The notes: generated by a model not told the origin, from the letters alone. 64,000 nucleotides of DNA from Lasiosphaeris hirsuta (GCA_030549175.1 JAUKUA010000008.1:496001-560000), one strand, 5' to 3'; positions 27,179 through 41,300 are shown, numbered from the stretch's first letter. Numbers and translations: made by a program.

Positions 27179-28491
27179 TGTGACATAGGCTAGCCCACGA
27201 AGGTCTGGGATGTAATAACCACAAGGTGAGATATTAAATGAAAAGTCAGACTGTAAAGTTTTAACCTTTTCTTAACTCTCGACTTAACCGTTTAACGAAC
27301 CACCCCGACAATTGTTATTAGTTTAGTTTAGAGCTTTTACACGACAAACTTAGAAACTTGATCTTTGTAAGGCTAATAAGTACAAAGTCCGATTCAAAGG
27401 TTTAGAATAGAACGGTAAGGAAGTTAACTGTTATAATATAAAGTAGTAGAGAGCTAGAGAGAAGGAGGTTTAAAGAGATAGAATGATTTAACATAAGATA
27501 AAATATAATACTTCATAATTACAAGTTAAAAGAAACAAAAGAGTTCACAAAGTTATATTACCTCTTAGCTTCACTAAAGTTTAGTTAATAATCTTTCTAG
27601 ATTTGTCTAAAGAAAACTAGGAAGCTTCTTCTTCTCGAGGATCCATCGTAACATACCTATCCTACTTATAGAAGGCTATGTATAAGATATAAAGATACTA
27701 AAATACCTAAAGGATCCTCCTAGCTGCCTGTTAGTCCTAAATCTCTTTTCTAACCACCCGTCTCTTATACCTTATAAATTAACAGCTACAAGCTAAGTAA
27801 AGCTGGCCTATCACACGTTAATCTGTAGCCGGTATTAGTACTTATCTATATAGCTTTAGCGATATGGTATCTATCGCTGTAGGTATTCCTTTACGTCCTT
27901 GGTACTTTCGTTAGTTACAATACTATTAGGTTGATCCTATGTGGGCTGTCACAGCAACGGTTCCCTTCATGACTTACACATAGGGGTCGCGGCCACCTGT
28001 TACTACTGAAGTTAGACTCTGGAGAACATCGGGTTCTAAGTCTTCCAAAGGAATGCTAGCAATAACGGGAAGGTCCATGATTTGAAAGACTAACTATAAG
28101 ATCCGGGCTAACTGTACAAGCCCTGACTACGATACTGAGGTTAAGTAGTTTGTTTATGACAAATCTAAAGTCTAATGACGTTACTTAGTACGGGTAAGAT
28201 CCGTTGTACAGCTACTTTAGCTTGTAAGTGGTTCTAGGTATTCCGTCGTGACCCATGGGCACTTAGGAGAATCTGCTAACCTGTGTGTCGGCTAAATAGG
28301 CTATTAGCCACACGTGGGATCATATCCCGAGGTTAAGCCACGTTGTGGCCATCCTCATTTGTAATAGTTCCCTTCTCTACGTAATCCATAGGTCAATGGG
28401 TAAGGGTTTATATAGTTCGTGCCGCTGGTGTATGGCTCAGATAAGGAGGTTAGTGACCCTGTTGACCTTGGGTAAGCCTACTAGTGTGACA
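27179..28491 (-). repeat. 5' LTR of 1A
   Basis: 1313 bp, TGTGACATAGGC at the left end and AGTGTGACA at the right end. It is less mutated than the 3' LTR of the same element. Confidence 0.9.
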
Positions 28492-28761
28492 ATTAGTTAT
28501 TTTATTAAAAGTTAACATGAGCTCTTAGATATATTTTAAATATTTAGTTTAATCTTTTTACTTAACTATCTATCAATAGATAATATATTATAAAAAACTT
28601 ATTCTTTACTTCTATTATTATTATAGGACCTTATTAAAATTTCTATAATAACATATTTTTATTTCAAAATAGTATTATCTAACTATAAGTAAATAGATAT
28701 CATTTCTCTTCTACATAAGTAAGTTAAATATTTCGCTATTATTATCTATTTTATATGTTTA
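28492..28761 (-). pseudogene. Family-4 relic: integrase core segment
   Basis: Minus-strand translation shows the region before the integrase C-terminus (patterns like QTDGQTE...NQ-EQYLRAHVNF with RIP losses). It continues directly into 18458 if element 1A and one ATTAG copy are removed. Confidence 0.6.
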
Positions 28762-29913
28762 TATAACATAGGCCAGTTACTAAAACTAGGGTATAACAAT
28801 TATAAGGCGTGTTACCTTTGGTATAACCAAATTGTAGAGCTATGATCTAGATCAACTTAAGCGTCTACTCTAGGATAGCAGTAGTATTAGTCTAATTCAG
28901 GGCTTTTATACGAAGCGAGGGAAATAATCTTCGTAACCCAAAGTACTAGTAGTTATGAGAGAGAATGTAGATGTAAGGAGATGGAATAATCACAAGAAAG
29001 ATAACAAACAATACTTCGTAGTTATAAGTTAATAAGGAACAGAAGGGTTTACAAGGTTATATTACCCCTCAACTTTTCTAAAGTTCAGCTGATAATCTTT
29101 CTAAGCTGTTTTCTAAAAAGGACTAGGAAGCTTCTTTCGCTTAAGGATCTATCACGGGGCCCTCGTCTCTTTCATAGAGGCTATTTATAATATATAAGAA
29201 TACTGAAATACATGGGGATCCTACTTGAGCTGCTTTTACCGGCCCGGGGTCTTAGCCGTCCGTCTTTCACACCCTAGCAATCAATGTTCCTACTAAGTGT
29301 TACTAACCTTTTTTTTAGTAATCTACGGGTGGCATTAGTACTTAACTCCAATAGTATGATAATTATAGCCACGGAGGTTCCTTTACGTACTTGATATTTA
29401 TGTCAAATGACGACAGTTTCTTTTATAACTTCTTAGGACCTAGTTAGGCTTAGTTATAGCCACCTGTCACTACTAAGGCTAAGCTTCAGAGAACGTCGGG
29501 ATTTAGGTTATCTACTAGAACCGTTATAATAATTAAGAGGCCTCTCCCTAAAAGTCCTACTGAAACATTATGTAGGTCTATTGGCTAGCTACTACAGCTC
29601 CTGACTACGATACTAAGGTTATATGGCTACTTATACTAAACTTAAGGTCCAGTGACGTTACAGCTTTTGAGCTAGGCCCTTGTCGTAGGCTGGCTCGACT
29701 TATGAGTAATGTCTAAGATTCTGGCCTAGGTCGAGGACCCATGGACCTACGTGTGGGCCAGGGGGTCCCTAGTCACACCTTAATTATAGTGTATATACGT
29801 ATCCCATAGGTTGAGTCACAACATGGACACCATTATACCTATCATAGTAGACTTAAGTCGGGAAGATGATTCACCCCGTTGACCTTAGGTGAGTCTACTA
29901 GTGTGATAGTTTA
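28757..29913 (-). mobile_element. Family-2 solo LTR with GTTTA duplication
   Basis: LTR 28762-29908 (1147 bp), reverse orientation, flanked by GTTTA at 28757-28761 and 29909-29913. The left end TATAACATA is a mutated TGTGACACA. It shares several blocks with the family-1 LTR (the GAAGCTTC and AGATTAT regions) but is shorter and otherwise diverged. Confidence 0.9.
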
Positions 29914-30264
29914 TCTATTATTACCTAGATATTATTATAGGTAATTTCTATTATAAAATCTTTTAATCTAAGTATTTATATAATAAAGTCTATAAATATA
30001 AAACTTCATTTTCATTCTAAGATAGAAAAAAATTCTAAGAAGCTATGTTATATATATCTTTATAACTTTATTTTACTACATATATTATATTTTTGTATTA
30101 ATTTTTCTACTTTTCTTTTTATACATAAGAAATCATAGTTTTATTATAGTTAGTTTAATAATTTTACAACTTTTATATATCGTCTTATTCAGTACTTATA
30201 TATCTCTTAGATATATATTTCTTATTTATTAAGTAAGATTTAAGCCTTTTTCTAACACTAAGGA
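29914..30264 (-). pseudogene. Family-4 relic: probable integrase N-terminal segment
   Basis: AT-rich minus-strand stretch. At about 29950-30040 it reads like the segment after the integrase zinc domain (FFYLRMKMKFYIY). Identification is weak on its own but fits its place between the other family-4 fragments. Confidence 0.4.
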
Positions 30265-31415
30265 TGTGACACAAGCCAGTTACCGAGACCAGGGTGTGGT
30301 AATCACAAGGTATGTCACCCTTGGTATGACTAAACTACAAAGCTATAATCCAAATCAACTTCACCGTCCACTCTAAGCTGGCAATGGTATTAGTTTGACT
30401 CAGAGCTTTCACACAAGGTAAGGGAGATAATCTTCATAACCTAAAGTCCTAGTAGTTATAAAGGAGAAGGTAGATACAAAGAGATAGATCGATCACAAGG
30501 AAGATAATAGACAATGTTTCACAGTTGTAAGTTAATGAGAGACATAAGGGTTTACAAGGTTATATTACCCCTCAGCTTCACTGAAGTTCAGCTGTTAATC
30601 TTTCTAAGCTATTTCCAAAAAGAACTAGGAAGCTTCCTCCTCTCGAGAATCCATCGCGGGGCACTCGTGTCTTTTATGGAGGCTAAATAGAATATATAAA
30701 GATACTAAAATATATAAAGATTCTTCCTTAGCCGTTTCGCTGGCCCAGAGCCTTAACCGTTTATCTCTTACGTTCTACCAATCAATGTTCTTACTAAGTG
30801 TTCCTAACCTTTCCTTCGGTAGTCTATGGATAATATTAATACTTAACTTCGATGATATGGTAGCAATAACCACGGAGGTTCCTTCATGTCATTAGTACTT
30901 ACGTCGAATGACGACGGTTCCCTTTATAACTTCTTAGAACCTAGTTAGGTTTAGCTACAGCCACCTATTACTACTAAGGCTAGACTTTGGAGAACATGAA
31001 GGTTTAGGTTATCTACTAGAATCGTTACGATAACTAGGAGTCCTGTCCTTAAAGGTCCTATTGAAATATCATGTGGGTCTCCTAGCTAGCTAATATAACT
31101 CCCAACCACAATACTAAGGTTATGTAGCTACTTGTACCAAACCGAAGGTCTAGTAACGCTACAGCTTACGAGCTAGACCCTCGTGGTAAGCCAGCTTGCC
31201 TTACGAGTAGTATTTGGGATCCCGGCTTAGGCCAAGGACCCATTGACCTACGTGTGAGCCAGGGGGTTCCTAGTAAAGCTCTGATTATAGTGTGTAGGTG
31301 TGTACGTGTCCCACACGTTAAGCCACGATGTGGTCAAGGTTGTAGCCATCACGGTGGACCTAGGTCAAGGGGGCAATCTACCCTGTTGCCCTTAGGTAAG
31401 TCCATCAATGTAACA
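30265..31415 (-). mobile_element. Family-2 solo LTR without exact target duplication
   Basis: 1151 bp, TGTGACACAAGCC at the left and CAATGTAACA at the right. Flanks AAGGA and AGAGG differ at three of five positions, all G/A. This could be RIP decay of a common duplication or a rearranged insertion. Relatively lightly mutated. Confidence 0.8.
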
Positions 31416-31510
31416 AGAGGAGAGATTTTAATAATATTTCTCTTTCTAATTCTTTTGGAAATTTCTTTATTATTTCCTTTCTTAAGGCTTAGAAGTTACT
31501 TATCTACTAC
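31416..31510 (-). pseudogene. Family-4 relic: short pol segment
   Basis: 95 bp of AT-rich sequence between two inserted LTRs. The right-hand LTR is flanked by ACTAC duplications, so the host runs on at 32846. Too short for a domain call. Confidence 0.4.
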
Positions 31511-32845
31511 TGTCACACTGGTAGGCTCACCTAAGGTCAACAGGGTTACTAACCTCCTTGACCAAGCACCAGCGGCACGAACCATACACACACACACATA
31601 CACAACCACCCATTGACCCACGAGCATCTAGCATGACCAACGTAGAGAAGGGAACCATCACAGAGGATGGCCACAATGTGGCTTAACCTCGGGATATGGT
31701 CCCACGTGTGGCTAATGGCCTATTCAGCCGACACACAGGTCAACGGATTCTCCTAAGTGCCCACGGGTCGCGATGAAATGCCCAGAACCACTCACAAGCC
31801 AAAGCAGCCATACAACGGACCTCGCCCGTACTAGGCAACGTTATCAGACTTCAGATTTGTCATGGACAAGCCACTCAACCTCAGTATCGTGATCAGGGCC
31901 TATACAGCTAGCCTAGATCCTACAGCTAGCCTTTCGAATCATAGACCTCCCCGCTATCGCTAGCATTCCTTTGGAAGACCTGGAACCCGACGTTCTCCGG
32001 AGTCTAGCTTTAGTAGTAACAGGTAGCCGTGACCCCCATGTGTGAGTCATAAAGGGATCTATTACTGTAACAGCCGATATAGGATCGACTTAACAGTACT
32101 ATAGCCAACGAAAGTATCAAGGACGTGAAGGAACATCTACAGCGATGAACACTATGCCGCTAGAGCTGTATAGATAAGTATTAATACCGGCTACGGATTA
32201 ACGTGTGATAGGCCGGCTTTACTTGGCTTATAGCCACGGATTTGTAGGGTGCGAGAGACGGGCGGCTAGAAAGGAGATTCGGGACCGACGGGCGGCTAAG
32301 AAGATCCTTTAGGTATTTCGGTATCTTTGTATCTTGTACACAGCTTCCCATAAGTAATACTGGTGCCCTACGACGGATCCTCGAGAGGAAGAAGCTCCCT
32401 AGTTCTCTTTAGACAAACCTAGAAAGATTATCAGCTAAACTTCAATGAAGCTGAGGGATAATACAACCTTGTAAACCCTTCTATTTCTCCTAACTTGTAA
32501 CTACGAAGTATTATATCTTATCCTCTGTTAGATCATTCTATCTCCCTGAACCTCCTTCTCCCTGGCTCTCTACCACTTTGGATTATAATAGTTAACTCCC
32601 TCACCATTCTATTCTAAACCTCTGAATCGGACCTTGAGCTTATTAGCCTTGTGAAGATTAAGTCCCTGAGTTCATCGTGTGAAAGCTCTGAACTAGACCA
32701 ACAGCAATTGTCGGGGTGGTTCGCTAAACGGTTAAGTTGAGAGTTAGGAAAAGGTTAAAGCTCTGTAGTCTGACCCTTCATTTGATACCTCACCTTGTGG
32801 TTGTCACACCCTAGACCCTCTGTGGCTGGCTTATGTCACAACTAC
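31506..32845 (+). mobile_element. Family-1 solo LTR with ACTAC duplication
   Basis: LTR 31511-32840 (1330 bp) flanked by ACTAC at 31506-31510 and 32841-32845. Probably the least RIP-mutated family-1 LTR here: both ends are intact (TGTCACACTGG and TTATGTCACA) and long GC-balanced stretches remain. Best reference for the ancestral LTR. Confidence 0.95.
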
Positions 32846-34384
32846 TTAACTATGAAGTTGGTATAATAATTGAAAAGTTTTATAGTTGATAAACTAAAGT
32901 TTCGTCTTTTTCTTTTTCTAATATTATCATAGTATTTAAAAACTTAATTTCTTAAAAATTAAGTCTCTTACTAAATATATTTACTTATCTATTTTCCGTA
33001 TCTTTAATACAGAAGATTTTAAAGTTAAATATAACTAAGAATTTTACCACTCTAGTTTAACTTTTATTAAGCATTTTTATTATAAATGTCCTAAGGTTTT
33101 AATAGTCTATTAAAATCTTCATAAATTTCTTTTTATCACTAAGGTATAATACTTATCTTTTCAATTATTTTATGATTATTATTAGTTCCTTATCTCTTAT
33201 ATTGTAATAAAGAATAAGTTCTTAAATTTTCTTAGAAAGAATGTTATTAAGTATAACCTACTGTCTTTTTAATATTGGTTAAAGGTTTTTCCATTGATGT
33301 AGTTTAATAAGTTTACTTTAAAGATATAAAGTTTATTATTATTTAAGAATATTATAATAAGTGTTGTTTTAAAGGCTTTCTTAAGTTCTTTAAAAGATTT
33401 TTTATATAAACTTATATATTTAAATTTAACTTCTATATCTATTAGTTTATATATTAACTTTATAATTTTTCTATAAGATTTAGTAAATTATTAGTAATAG
33501 TTTATAAATCTCATAAAGACTTAGATATCTTTTTATTTCACTGATATAAGTTAGCTCTATATATCTTTTAGCTTAACTAAGTTTATTTTAATCTATCTTA
33601 GTATTATCCTATATCTTAAGTAAATAATTTTTTAAAAAGAAAACTAGCTTTTCTTAGGTATATAAAGATTTCTATTTTCTTTAGAGGTTTAAGTACTTAG
33701 TATATATACTTTCTATGTTTCATTAAGGTATTTAAGTATATTAAGATATTGTTTTAATATATAAAGATAAACTGATTAAAGTAAGAACGTAGTATGTAGT
33801 TAATTATATATTTAGAATATTATAAGTATATTCGTGAGACTAAATAGTATTACTTCACATTAAAACTAATTATAATATATTCTAAAGGTTATTTTACACT
33901 CGTTTTCTTTCTTAGTTCAAATATTGTTATTTTTCTATAGGGAATTAAGAAACGTAAACTATTATATCTCTATTATTTACTCTCTCATTTCAGAGACTAG
34001 TAATAATAAATATTAGTTTTTAATAATATCTTCATTTACTATTTAGTAATCAGTTATTAATCTTAGTTTTATTATTTCTTTTTTTAAGATAAATAATATA
34101 AGATATCTTACTTTTAATTCGATATCTTTTATAAATCTTATAACTTGGTGTTCTTAAAGATATTCCCTTCATACCTTATTCTACAAAGGGTTAAAGTAAT
34201 ATATTTTAAAAAACTGAAAGTTAACTCCTTCCTTAAGTTTAATCTTATAGTTAAACGGCTTATACCGAAGTAGCTTCGCTAATTGTTTCTTAAAAACTAA
34301 GTATTATAAATACTTCTTTAGTACTTTTGTAAGATTTTTTAAATCTTTTCTTAGTCTAAGTAACGAAGACTTCTCTTCTAAGTC
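32846..34384 (-). pseudogene. Family-4 relic: reverse transcriptase and RNase H region
   Basis: The minus strand carries a Ty3/Gypsy RT. Upstream block YKIKLKEGVNFQFFKIYYFN is at about 34190-34260, then a LRLITDY...NEDIIKN block at about 34000-34060 and YYLLLLVSEMRE just after. The active-site region at about 33744-33762 reads stop-NNILIYLNTL where the family has (Y/V)(L/I)DDILIYS. RNase H should follow toward 32846. All family-4 segments share this strand and order, so they are one element. No LTR can be assigned to it. Confidence 0.65.
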
Positions 34385-34567
34385 TTTTATTATGAAGGCT
34401 TAGTATGTAAGTAGTAATATTACTAAACCTTAGGTTTAACATAAGTAGTTATATAACCTTAATATTATAATCAAAGGCTATATTAACTAATTAAGAAACT
34501 TATATTATATTTTAGTAGTCTTTTAACAATAAATCTCTTAGTTATTATAATTATCTTAGTAGATAAC
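34385..34567 (+). repeat. Family-2 LTR, left fragment
   Basis: Matches the interior of the family-2 LTR and breaks off at ATAAC, the target duplication of element 1B. It continues after 1B at 43280. The first 400-450 bp of this LTR are missing. The start coordinate is approximate. Confidence 0.6.
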
Positions 34568-35873
34568 TGTCACACTGGTAGGCTTACCTAGGTCAACAGG
34601 GTCACTAACCTCCTTAACCGAGCTATACTACCAGCACGAATCATACACTTACCCATTAACCTATGAATTCAACGTGGAGAAGGGAACTATCATAGAGGAT
34701 GGCCACAACGTAGCTCAACCTCGGGACATGATCCCACGTGGGACTAATAGCCTATTTAGCCGACACATAGGTCAGTAGATTCTCCTAAGTACCTACGGGT
34801 CGCGACAGAATACCTAGAACCACTTACAAGCTAAAGTAGCCAAATAACAGATCTTACCCGTACTAGGTAACGTCATCAGACTTCAGATTTGTTATGGACA
34901 AGCTATTTAACCTTAGTATCGTAATTAGGGCCTGTATTATTAACTAAGGTCCTATAGTTAGTCTTTTAAATCATAGACCTTCCCGCTATCGCTGGTATTC
35001 CTTTGGAAGACCTAGAACCCGACGTTCTCTGGAGTTTAGCTTTAGTAGTGATAGATAGCCGCGACTCCTATATATGAGTCATAAAGGGAACCGTTACTAT
35101 AATAGCCGACATAGGATCGACCTAACAGTACTATGGCCAGCGTAAGTACTAAGGACGTGAAGGAACACCTGTAACGATAGATACCATGTTATTTAAGTTG
35201 TATAGATAAGTATTAATACCGGCCGTAGACTAGCATATGATAGGCTAGCTTCGCTTAGCTTATAACTATAGATTTATAGGGTATGAGAGACGGACAGCTA
35301 GAAAGGAGATTCGAGACCAACGGGTAACTAGGAGGATCTTTTAGGTATTTTAGTATCCTTATATCTTATACATAGCCTTCCATAAGTAGGATAGATATAT
35401 TACAATGGATCTTCGAGAGAAAGAAGCTTCCTAGTTCTTTTTAGAAAAAACTTAGAAAGATTATTAGCTGAACTTCAGTGAAGCTAAGGGGTAATATAAC
35501 CTTATAAACCCTTCTATTTCTTTTAACTTATAACTATGAAGTATTATATCTTATCTTCTGTTAGATTATCCCATCTTCCTAAACCTTCTTCTTCCTAACT
35601 CTTTACCACTTTATATTATAATAGTTAACTCCCTTACCGTTCTGTTTCAAAGTTTTACATTGGACCTTATACTTATTAGCCTTATGAAGATCAATTCCTT
35701 AAGTTCATCGTATAAAAGCTCTGAACTAGACTAATAGTAATTATCGGGATAGTTTGTTAAACGGTTAAGTCGAAAGTTAAGAAAAGGTTAAAGTTCTATA
35801 GTTTAACCTTCCATTCCATATCTTACTTCATGGTTATTATATCCCAGACCTTAGTGGGCTAGCCTATGTCATA
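34568..35873 (+). repeat. 5' LTR of 1B
   Basis: 1306 bp; TGTCACACTGGTAGGC at the start, GCCTATGTCATA at the end. Confidence 0.92.
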
Positions 35874-38350
35874 GATAATCTTTCTTTTTCTTATGTTAAA
35901 AGTACTTCGATACTATCTATCATATCATTTACGATAGCTGGTAACCCCGTATCTTATTTAGCCGTGATCCGAGGACGGGTGATTAAATCTTCTTCCGATA
36001 TCGACCTTATGATTTGGGAACCTCTTAAGATAGAGATTAAGACTATTAAAAGGTTTCTTATACTCTTATCAAGTACACAAACTATTATGAAACTACCTTA
36101 TTAGTTTATAGACCTTTATAACTAAGTCACTAAGACTTATAAGGAACTTCACTTTTTCATAGTTAACATGTATAAGGATAAGAAAAGGCTTAATTTACTT
36201 ACTTTAATATTTATTATCCTTGTTACCAACTACTAATCAATAGTCTAGTATGTTAAGACAAATTAATATGTCTTAGAAAGTACATAGTAAGAACTAGAAG
36301 CCTCTTATATTACCTTCAGTATTAAGGTTAACTAGAAATTAGCTTAATTTATTACCTAAACGGCCTAACATAAGAAATCCCTTAACCTCGTTATCACCTA
36401 TACTAAGATACTCCATAAGAAAATTACTAAGTAAAAGTAATAATAAGTATGATAAGTATAGGAGTAGGAATTACGGGCTAGGAAATAAAATACCAAGCTT
36501 ATCTAGGTTAAGAAACTTCTTCAAATCTAAAAAGAAAAACAAGCTCGTTAAGACTGTTATAACGTAGAGCTTAGCTACTGGTCTACTATAGCCTAGAGCT
36601 AGCTTAATTTACTTATAGCCTTATAATATCCAGGGGTATTACAGATCCTAAAGGACTAAGAACTATTTAATCAACTTAAGGCCTACTTTAATAACCTCGT
36701 CGAGGAAGCTCTCGTATCAAGGCTAACCTAAGTAGGACCTTATGATAAAGAATAGATTATTCAAAGAGCTATGACCTGTTTATAGAAAACATCCTCTGTC
36801 GAACTCTTATGATAGACGTTATAACCGTTTAAAAAATCAGTTTCTATATAGTACTTCAATTATAACGAGAACCCCCTCTTAGACCATAACCTTTAGTAAA
36901 GGGCTACCTGAGAAATCTCTATACGAGCCTAGAGATAGGTCGATAGTATATAGAACTCTAATGTTAGAATGAGAAGTAGAAACATTAGAGGAAATTTATC
37001 TCTTCATTATATTAAGATAGAAACTTTACCGTCCCCTGACGATAGTAATAACTTAGACGGCGATTTATATTGAGTAAGTCTACCTCCTAGACTATTAAAA
37101 GGCCTACTAGGGCTACCGGGACCCCTAGGACCTTAGGGTCTAGGCTCTCGAAGCCCGTTATTACAACCTCTGTTTAACCTTGTGGTAGTTCTTCTTAACC
37201 TTATCCGTATAAATTAAGATTTAATTTGTAATAACATGAACATAATCTGTAAATCCCGTGGTTAAGGCGTTGCTATAATTATGACGAAGCCTAAAAAATA
37301 TAATAGAAAGAATAAAGGTAAGTTCGAGATATAGTAATACTTCATCAAGGAGTATTTTAGTATCTATGAACGAAGCTTCTTCGACGATAAGACTAAAATT
37401 AACTTTGTCGATACTCTTATAAAAAGTACTACCTTCGCATAGTATTAAAAAAGGGGAACATAGATCGAAAAGCTTAGCTTAGTAGATCAATAAAATAACT
37501 ATGCTACTGTTATAGTCAAACATTTCTATAACCCGGTATATAAAGCTAAGGACTATGAATTTATAAAGGCCCTGACTTATGATAAAGATATAAACAAGTA
37601 TGTAATAAAGTTTTAGGAACTTAATTATATTATCAATCTTAGTAGCTAGGTATTATAATCACTAGTTATAAATACTATCTCCGAAGTTATAATAGACCTA
37701 ATCTATTTATACATAAGATATCTCCCTCCTAACAACGTTAACTTCCTCAAAGTAGCCGTTATAGCCAGTTTAATTTACGAAGATAAAATAAAAAACTACG
37801 AGATTAATCGTAAGGCTAAGTAAGGAAAAGAAGAGTCTACTTTAAATAATAAGGAACATTTAAAGAAGGACAATCATAAAGAAGAAATTAATATCCTTAG
37901 CTCCCGTCCTAGTCTAGTACCCGTTAATAAAGCTAAGAAAGGCCTAAAGCGAAAGTAACAGGATTAGAAGAACAAAGCTTCGGTACCTACCTAGACGAAG
38001 TATTAATACACTTATAAGGAAGTTACTACTAGGATAGACCTAGCTAATATTAATAAGTATAAGGTAAGTAAGAGATGTTACCGTTGTAAATACTAAGGTC
38101 ATAATATTCTTAAGTGTTATAGTAAGAAAACCGAGGATAGAAAGGACATTCTTAGACTACCTAGAAAAATCTCTGGAGTTAGGATAAACACGAAGTGAAA
38201 AAGAAATGAGGACAAGGAATATGAAGATATACCGTCTTAACTACTTAAAAAGGCTAAGGTCTTTATAATGACGGAAAAAGACTATCCCGAGCTTTTTCCT
38301 CGAATTATTAAACTATCTAATAGTAAGGATATGTCAGATTTTAATTAGCG
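35874..38350 (+). pseudogene. gag remnant of 1B
   Basis: Structural (capsid/nucleocapsid) gene of the element. A CX2CX4HX4C zinc knuckle survives at 38076-38117: all three cysteines and the histidine are intact, although one codon inside it is now TAA. The upstream capsid-like part has many TAA/TAG stops. No start codon can be fixed because RIP has altered the region after the LTR. Confidence 0.75.
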
Positions 38351-41300
38351 TTCCGAACCTCGTGGTATCAGAACTTATATCTCGTTATACCGTAACCTCC
38401 GCTAAGAAGTGTACCCATTATTATAATAATATTGAGAAATCTTCTCCTAAGAAGGTTAAGTATAACCGTGAACTATATTATAGAAATCGAAAGATCGTTC
38501 CTATAACGATTATCTACTACGGAGCTAAGGAAATTTCCGTCCGAGTACTCCTTGACCCTGGAGCTTTAGAACTAGTCATAAGTAAAGACTTCGTTAAAAA
38601 ATAAAATATCTCTCACGTATATAAACGATCTTAAAACCCTTAGAAACCTTTAATAGAACAATCAACCTTAAATTAAGTAAGGAATATACTAAGAAAATCA
38701 TTCTACAATACCAAGTAGAATACTTCTTTCGTATTACGCTCGAAATCTCTTCCTTCGACACTAAATATGATATCCTTTTGCCGTATTAGTAGCTATAATA
38801 ATATTAGCCGGATTACCTATAGGATCTTAACACCTTAAAAGTAGACTTTGTTTCAAACTATTATCGTTAAAACTATATCTCTCTTATAATACTAGGGAAC
38901 AAGAGCTTAATTACTAACGTTATCAAATCTTATATCGTAAAAATCTCTAAAAGATTTAAAATGTTTATATCTTTAACGTTTCTTAAAGTAGCCTAGTGAC
39001 TTTTAAACTATTAGCTATGGGACTATGTGATTAATATTATCGGAGACGAGAAGCTTTTATAGGAACCTTTCTATGTTATATTACCCTTAGAAAAGAAAGT
39101 CTTTCGTAAATAACTTAACTAAATACTTAAGAAAGGTAAGATACGGGAATTAAAATTATTCTATTCTTCACTTATTTTCTTTATAAACATGGAAGTATTA
39201 ATAGAAAAGGTAGCTACTAAGGACCTAGAGAATCTCCATCTTATGGTCAATTATCGAAAGATTAACAAACGAACTGTGAAAAACTAATACCCGTTATCTC
39301 TTATTACCGAACTTTAAGACGTCCTTACTAGATCTATTATTTTTATAAAGATAGATTTAAAATCAAGCTTTAACTTAATTCGAATGAAGAAAGGTTACGA
39401 ATAGAAAATAACGTTTTAAACTTATTACGGTCTCTTTAAGTTTAATATAATATCTTTTAGTCTTATTAATATTTCTACTATCTTCCAAGATATAATAAAT
39501 CATATCTTTCGAGACTTTATTAATCAAGGCCTCTTTTCTTATATTAACGACCTTCTTATTTATATAAGTTCTAAAGAAAAGTACGATAAAATTATTATCA
39601 AAGTTTTTAAACGACTTTAAAAGTATAACCTCGTTACTAACTTCTCTAAGTATACATAAGATACTAAGAAATTAAAATATCTAAGTTATATTATTAGTAC
39701 TAAAGATATTGTAATGTTAAAGAATAAGATTAAATGTATTCTTTTATAGAAATAGCTAAGATCGGTAAAAGGAATTTAGTAATTTAATAAATTTATAAAC
39801 TTTTATAGGTATTATATTAAAGACTACTTACGTATTACTAAACCTCTTACTAACTCTACTAACTTAACTTAGAAATCTTAGACGTGGAATAATTAGATAA
39901 ATACGGTATTTAAAGTGTTAAAAAAAGCCTTTACTAAAGTCTTTATTTTAGTTTATTTCGACCTTAATAAACTACCTATTATTAAACTTAACGTCTTAGA
40001 TTATATATTAAGAGAGATAATGTCGTAGAAGTAAGATAACGGTAAGATATATCTTATGATATTTTACTTAAGAAAATTAATTTCTATAGAAATTAACTAC
40101 GAGATTTATAACAAAGAACTCTTAGTGATAGTTAACTACTTCTAACATTAGAGATATTACCTTGAGGGTGTAAAATATAATATCGAAGTCTTCTCAGACT
40201 ATCGTAATTTAGAATACTTTTAAACTATAAAGGTCCTTAACCGCCGCTAAGCCCGTTAGGCTTAGTAGCTCGTTATCTTCGACTTCGTCATTAATTTCTG
40301 TCCTGGTATATAGAATGTTAAGGCTAATACTTTCTCACGGTATAAAAAGTACCTTCTTAAAAGAGGAGATAAAAACTAGCCAATAACCTCAGTTTTGAAT
40401 AAGGAACATTTATTCTATTTAAAAGTTCTAACGTTTATACTTTTAAAAGCTCGTCTCTATAACATTCTAACATTAAAATAAAATAAGGAATTTCTCGAAC
40501 AAATTAAAGTTACTATTCTTATAGACGAAACATATTAAAAGGCTTTAGTTTCCCTTAGAAAAGACATAATTAACGAAGATAGAATCTTGTTTATAAAGAA
40601 TCGTATCTAAGTCTTTAATAACAAGGAACTTAAGATTTAGATTATTTACTTAGAATACGATATTAAAGTGATACGCTATATAGGTATAGATAAGACTATT
40701 AAACTTATTAGACGGTATATATACTAGTAAAATCTTAAAAAAGATATTACTAAGTTTATATACTCTTGTTATAAATGTTAAAGTTACAAGTTAAAACGTT
40801 ACTTCTCTTTTAGATTACTTTATCTTATTAAGTTAGAATACTTTCCATAGAAGCTTATTTTAATAGACTTTATAACGGACCTTCTTCTCTCTAACGGATA
40901 AAATTTTATCTAGGTTATTATCGATACTTTTATTAAAATGATATACTTTATCTCCTTAAAAAATAACATTAAGAAGATAGAAGACTTAATCTCTCTCTTT
41001 TCTTACGAATATTAGAAATATTATAGTATACCTACTGATATTATTTCCAATTAGGATTTATGGTTTAACATAGGCCTTTGGTATAACTTCCTTAAACATG
41101 TTGGAATCAAACTAAGAATGTCAACCTCATTCTACTCTGAGATAGATAACTAAACTAAACATCTTAATTAATATATCGAAACTTATCTTAGAACCTTCGT
41201 TAACTACGAGATAAATAACTAAGATATCCTATTACCTATAGCTAAATTTATATGGAATAATACTAAATCAACTTCTACTAATAGCTCTCTTTTTTATATT

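Larger units (their letters stand above)
18459..28491 (-). mobile_element. Full-length family-1 element 1A, minus strand
   Basis: Complete element with LTRs at both ends (18459-19765 and 27179-28491) and a perfect 5-bp target duplication ATTAG (18454-18458 and 28492-28496). Excluding a nested solo LTR (25109-26420 plus 5 bp), the element is about 8.7 kb, the same size as copy 1B. It lies within the integrase of the family-4 relic, whose frame can be followed from one flank to the other. Confidence 0.95.

Noticed and set aside
30260..31420. Target duplication for the family-2 LTR at 30265-31415.
   Set aside because: AAGGA and AGAGG differ at three of five bases; only an unproven RIP explanation would reconcile them.
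31512..32473. A low-stop sense frame through the whole family-1 LTR, with a protein-like stretch such as ERRAARKEIRDRRAAKK, suggesting an LTR-encoded protein.
   Set aside because: Stops in the TAATGG, GTGTGAGTC and ACCTAACAG contexts (or their further-mutated forms) recur in the copies compared, including the least mutated, so they look ancestral. The frame is also shifted over part of the related family-2 LTR.
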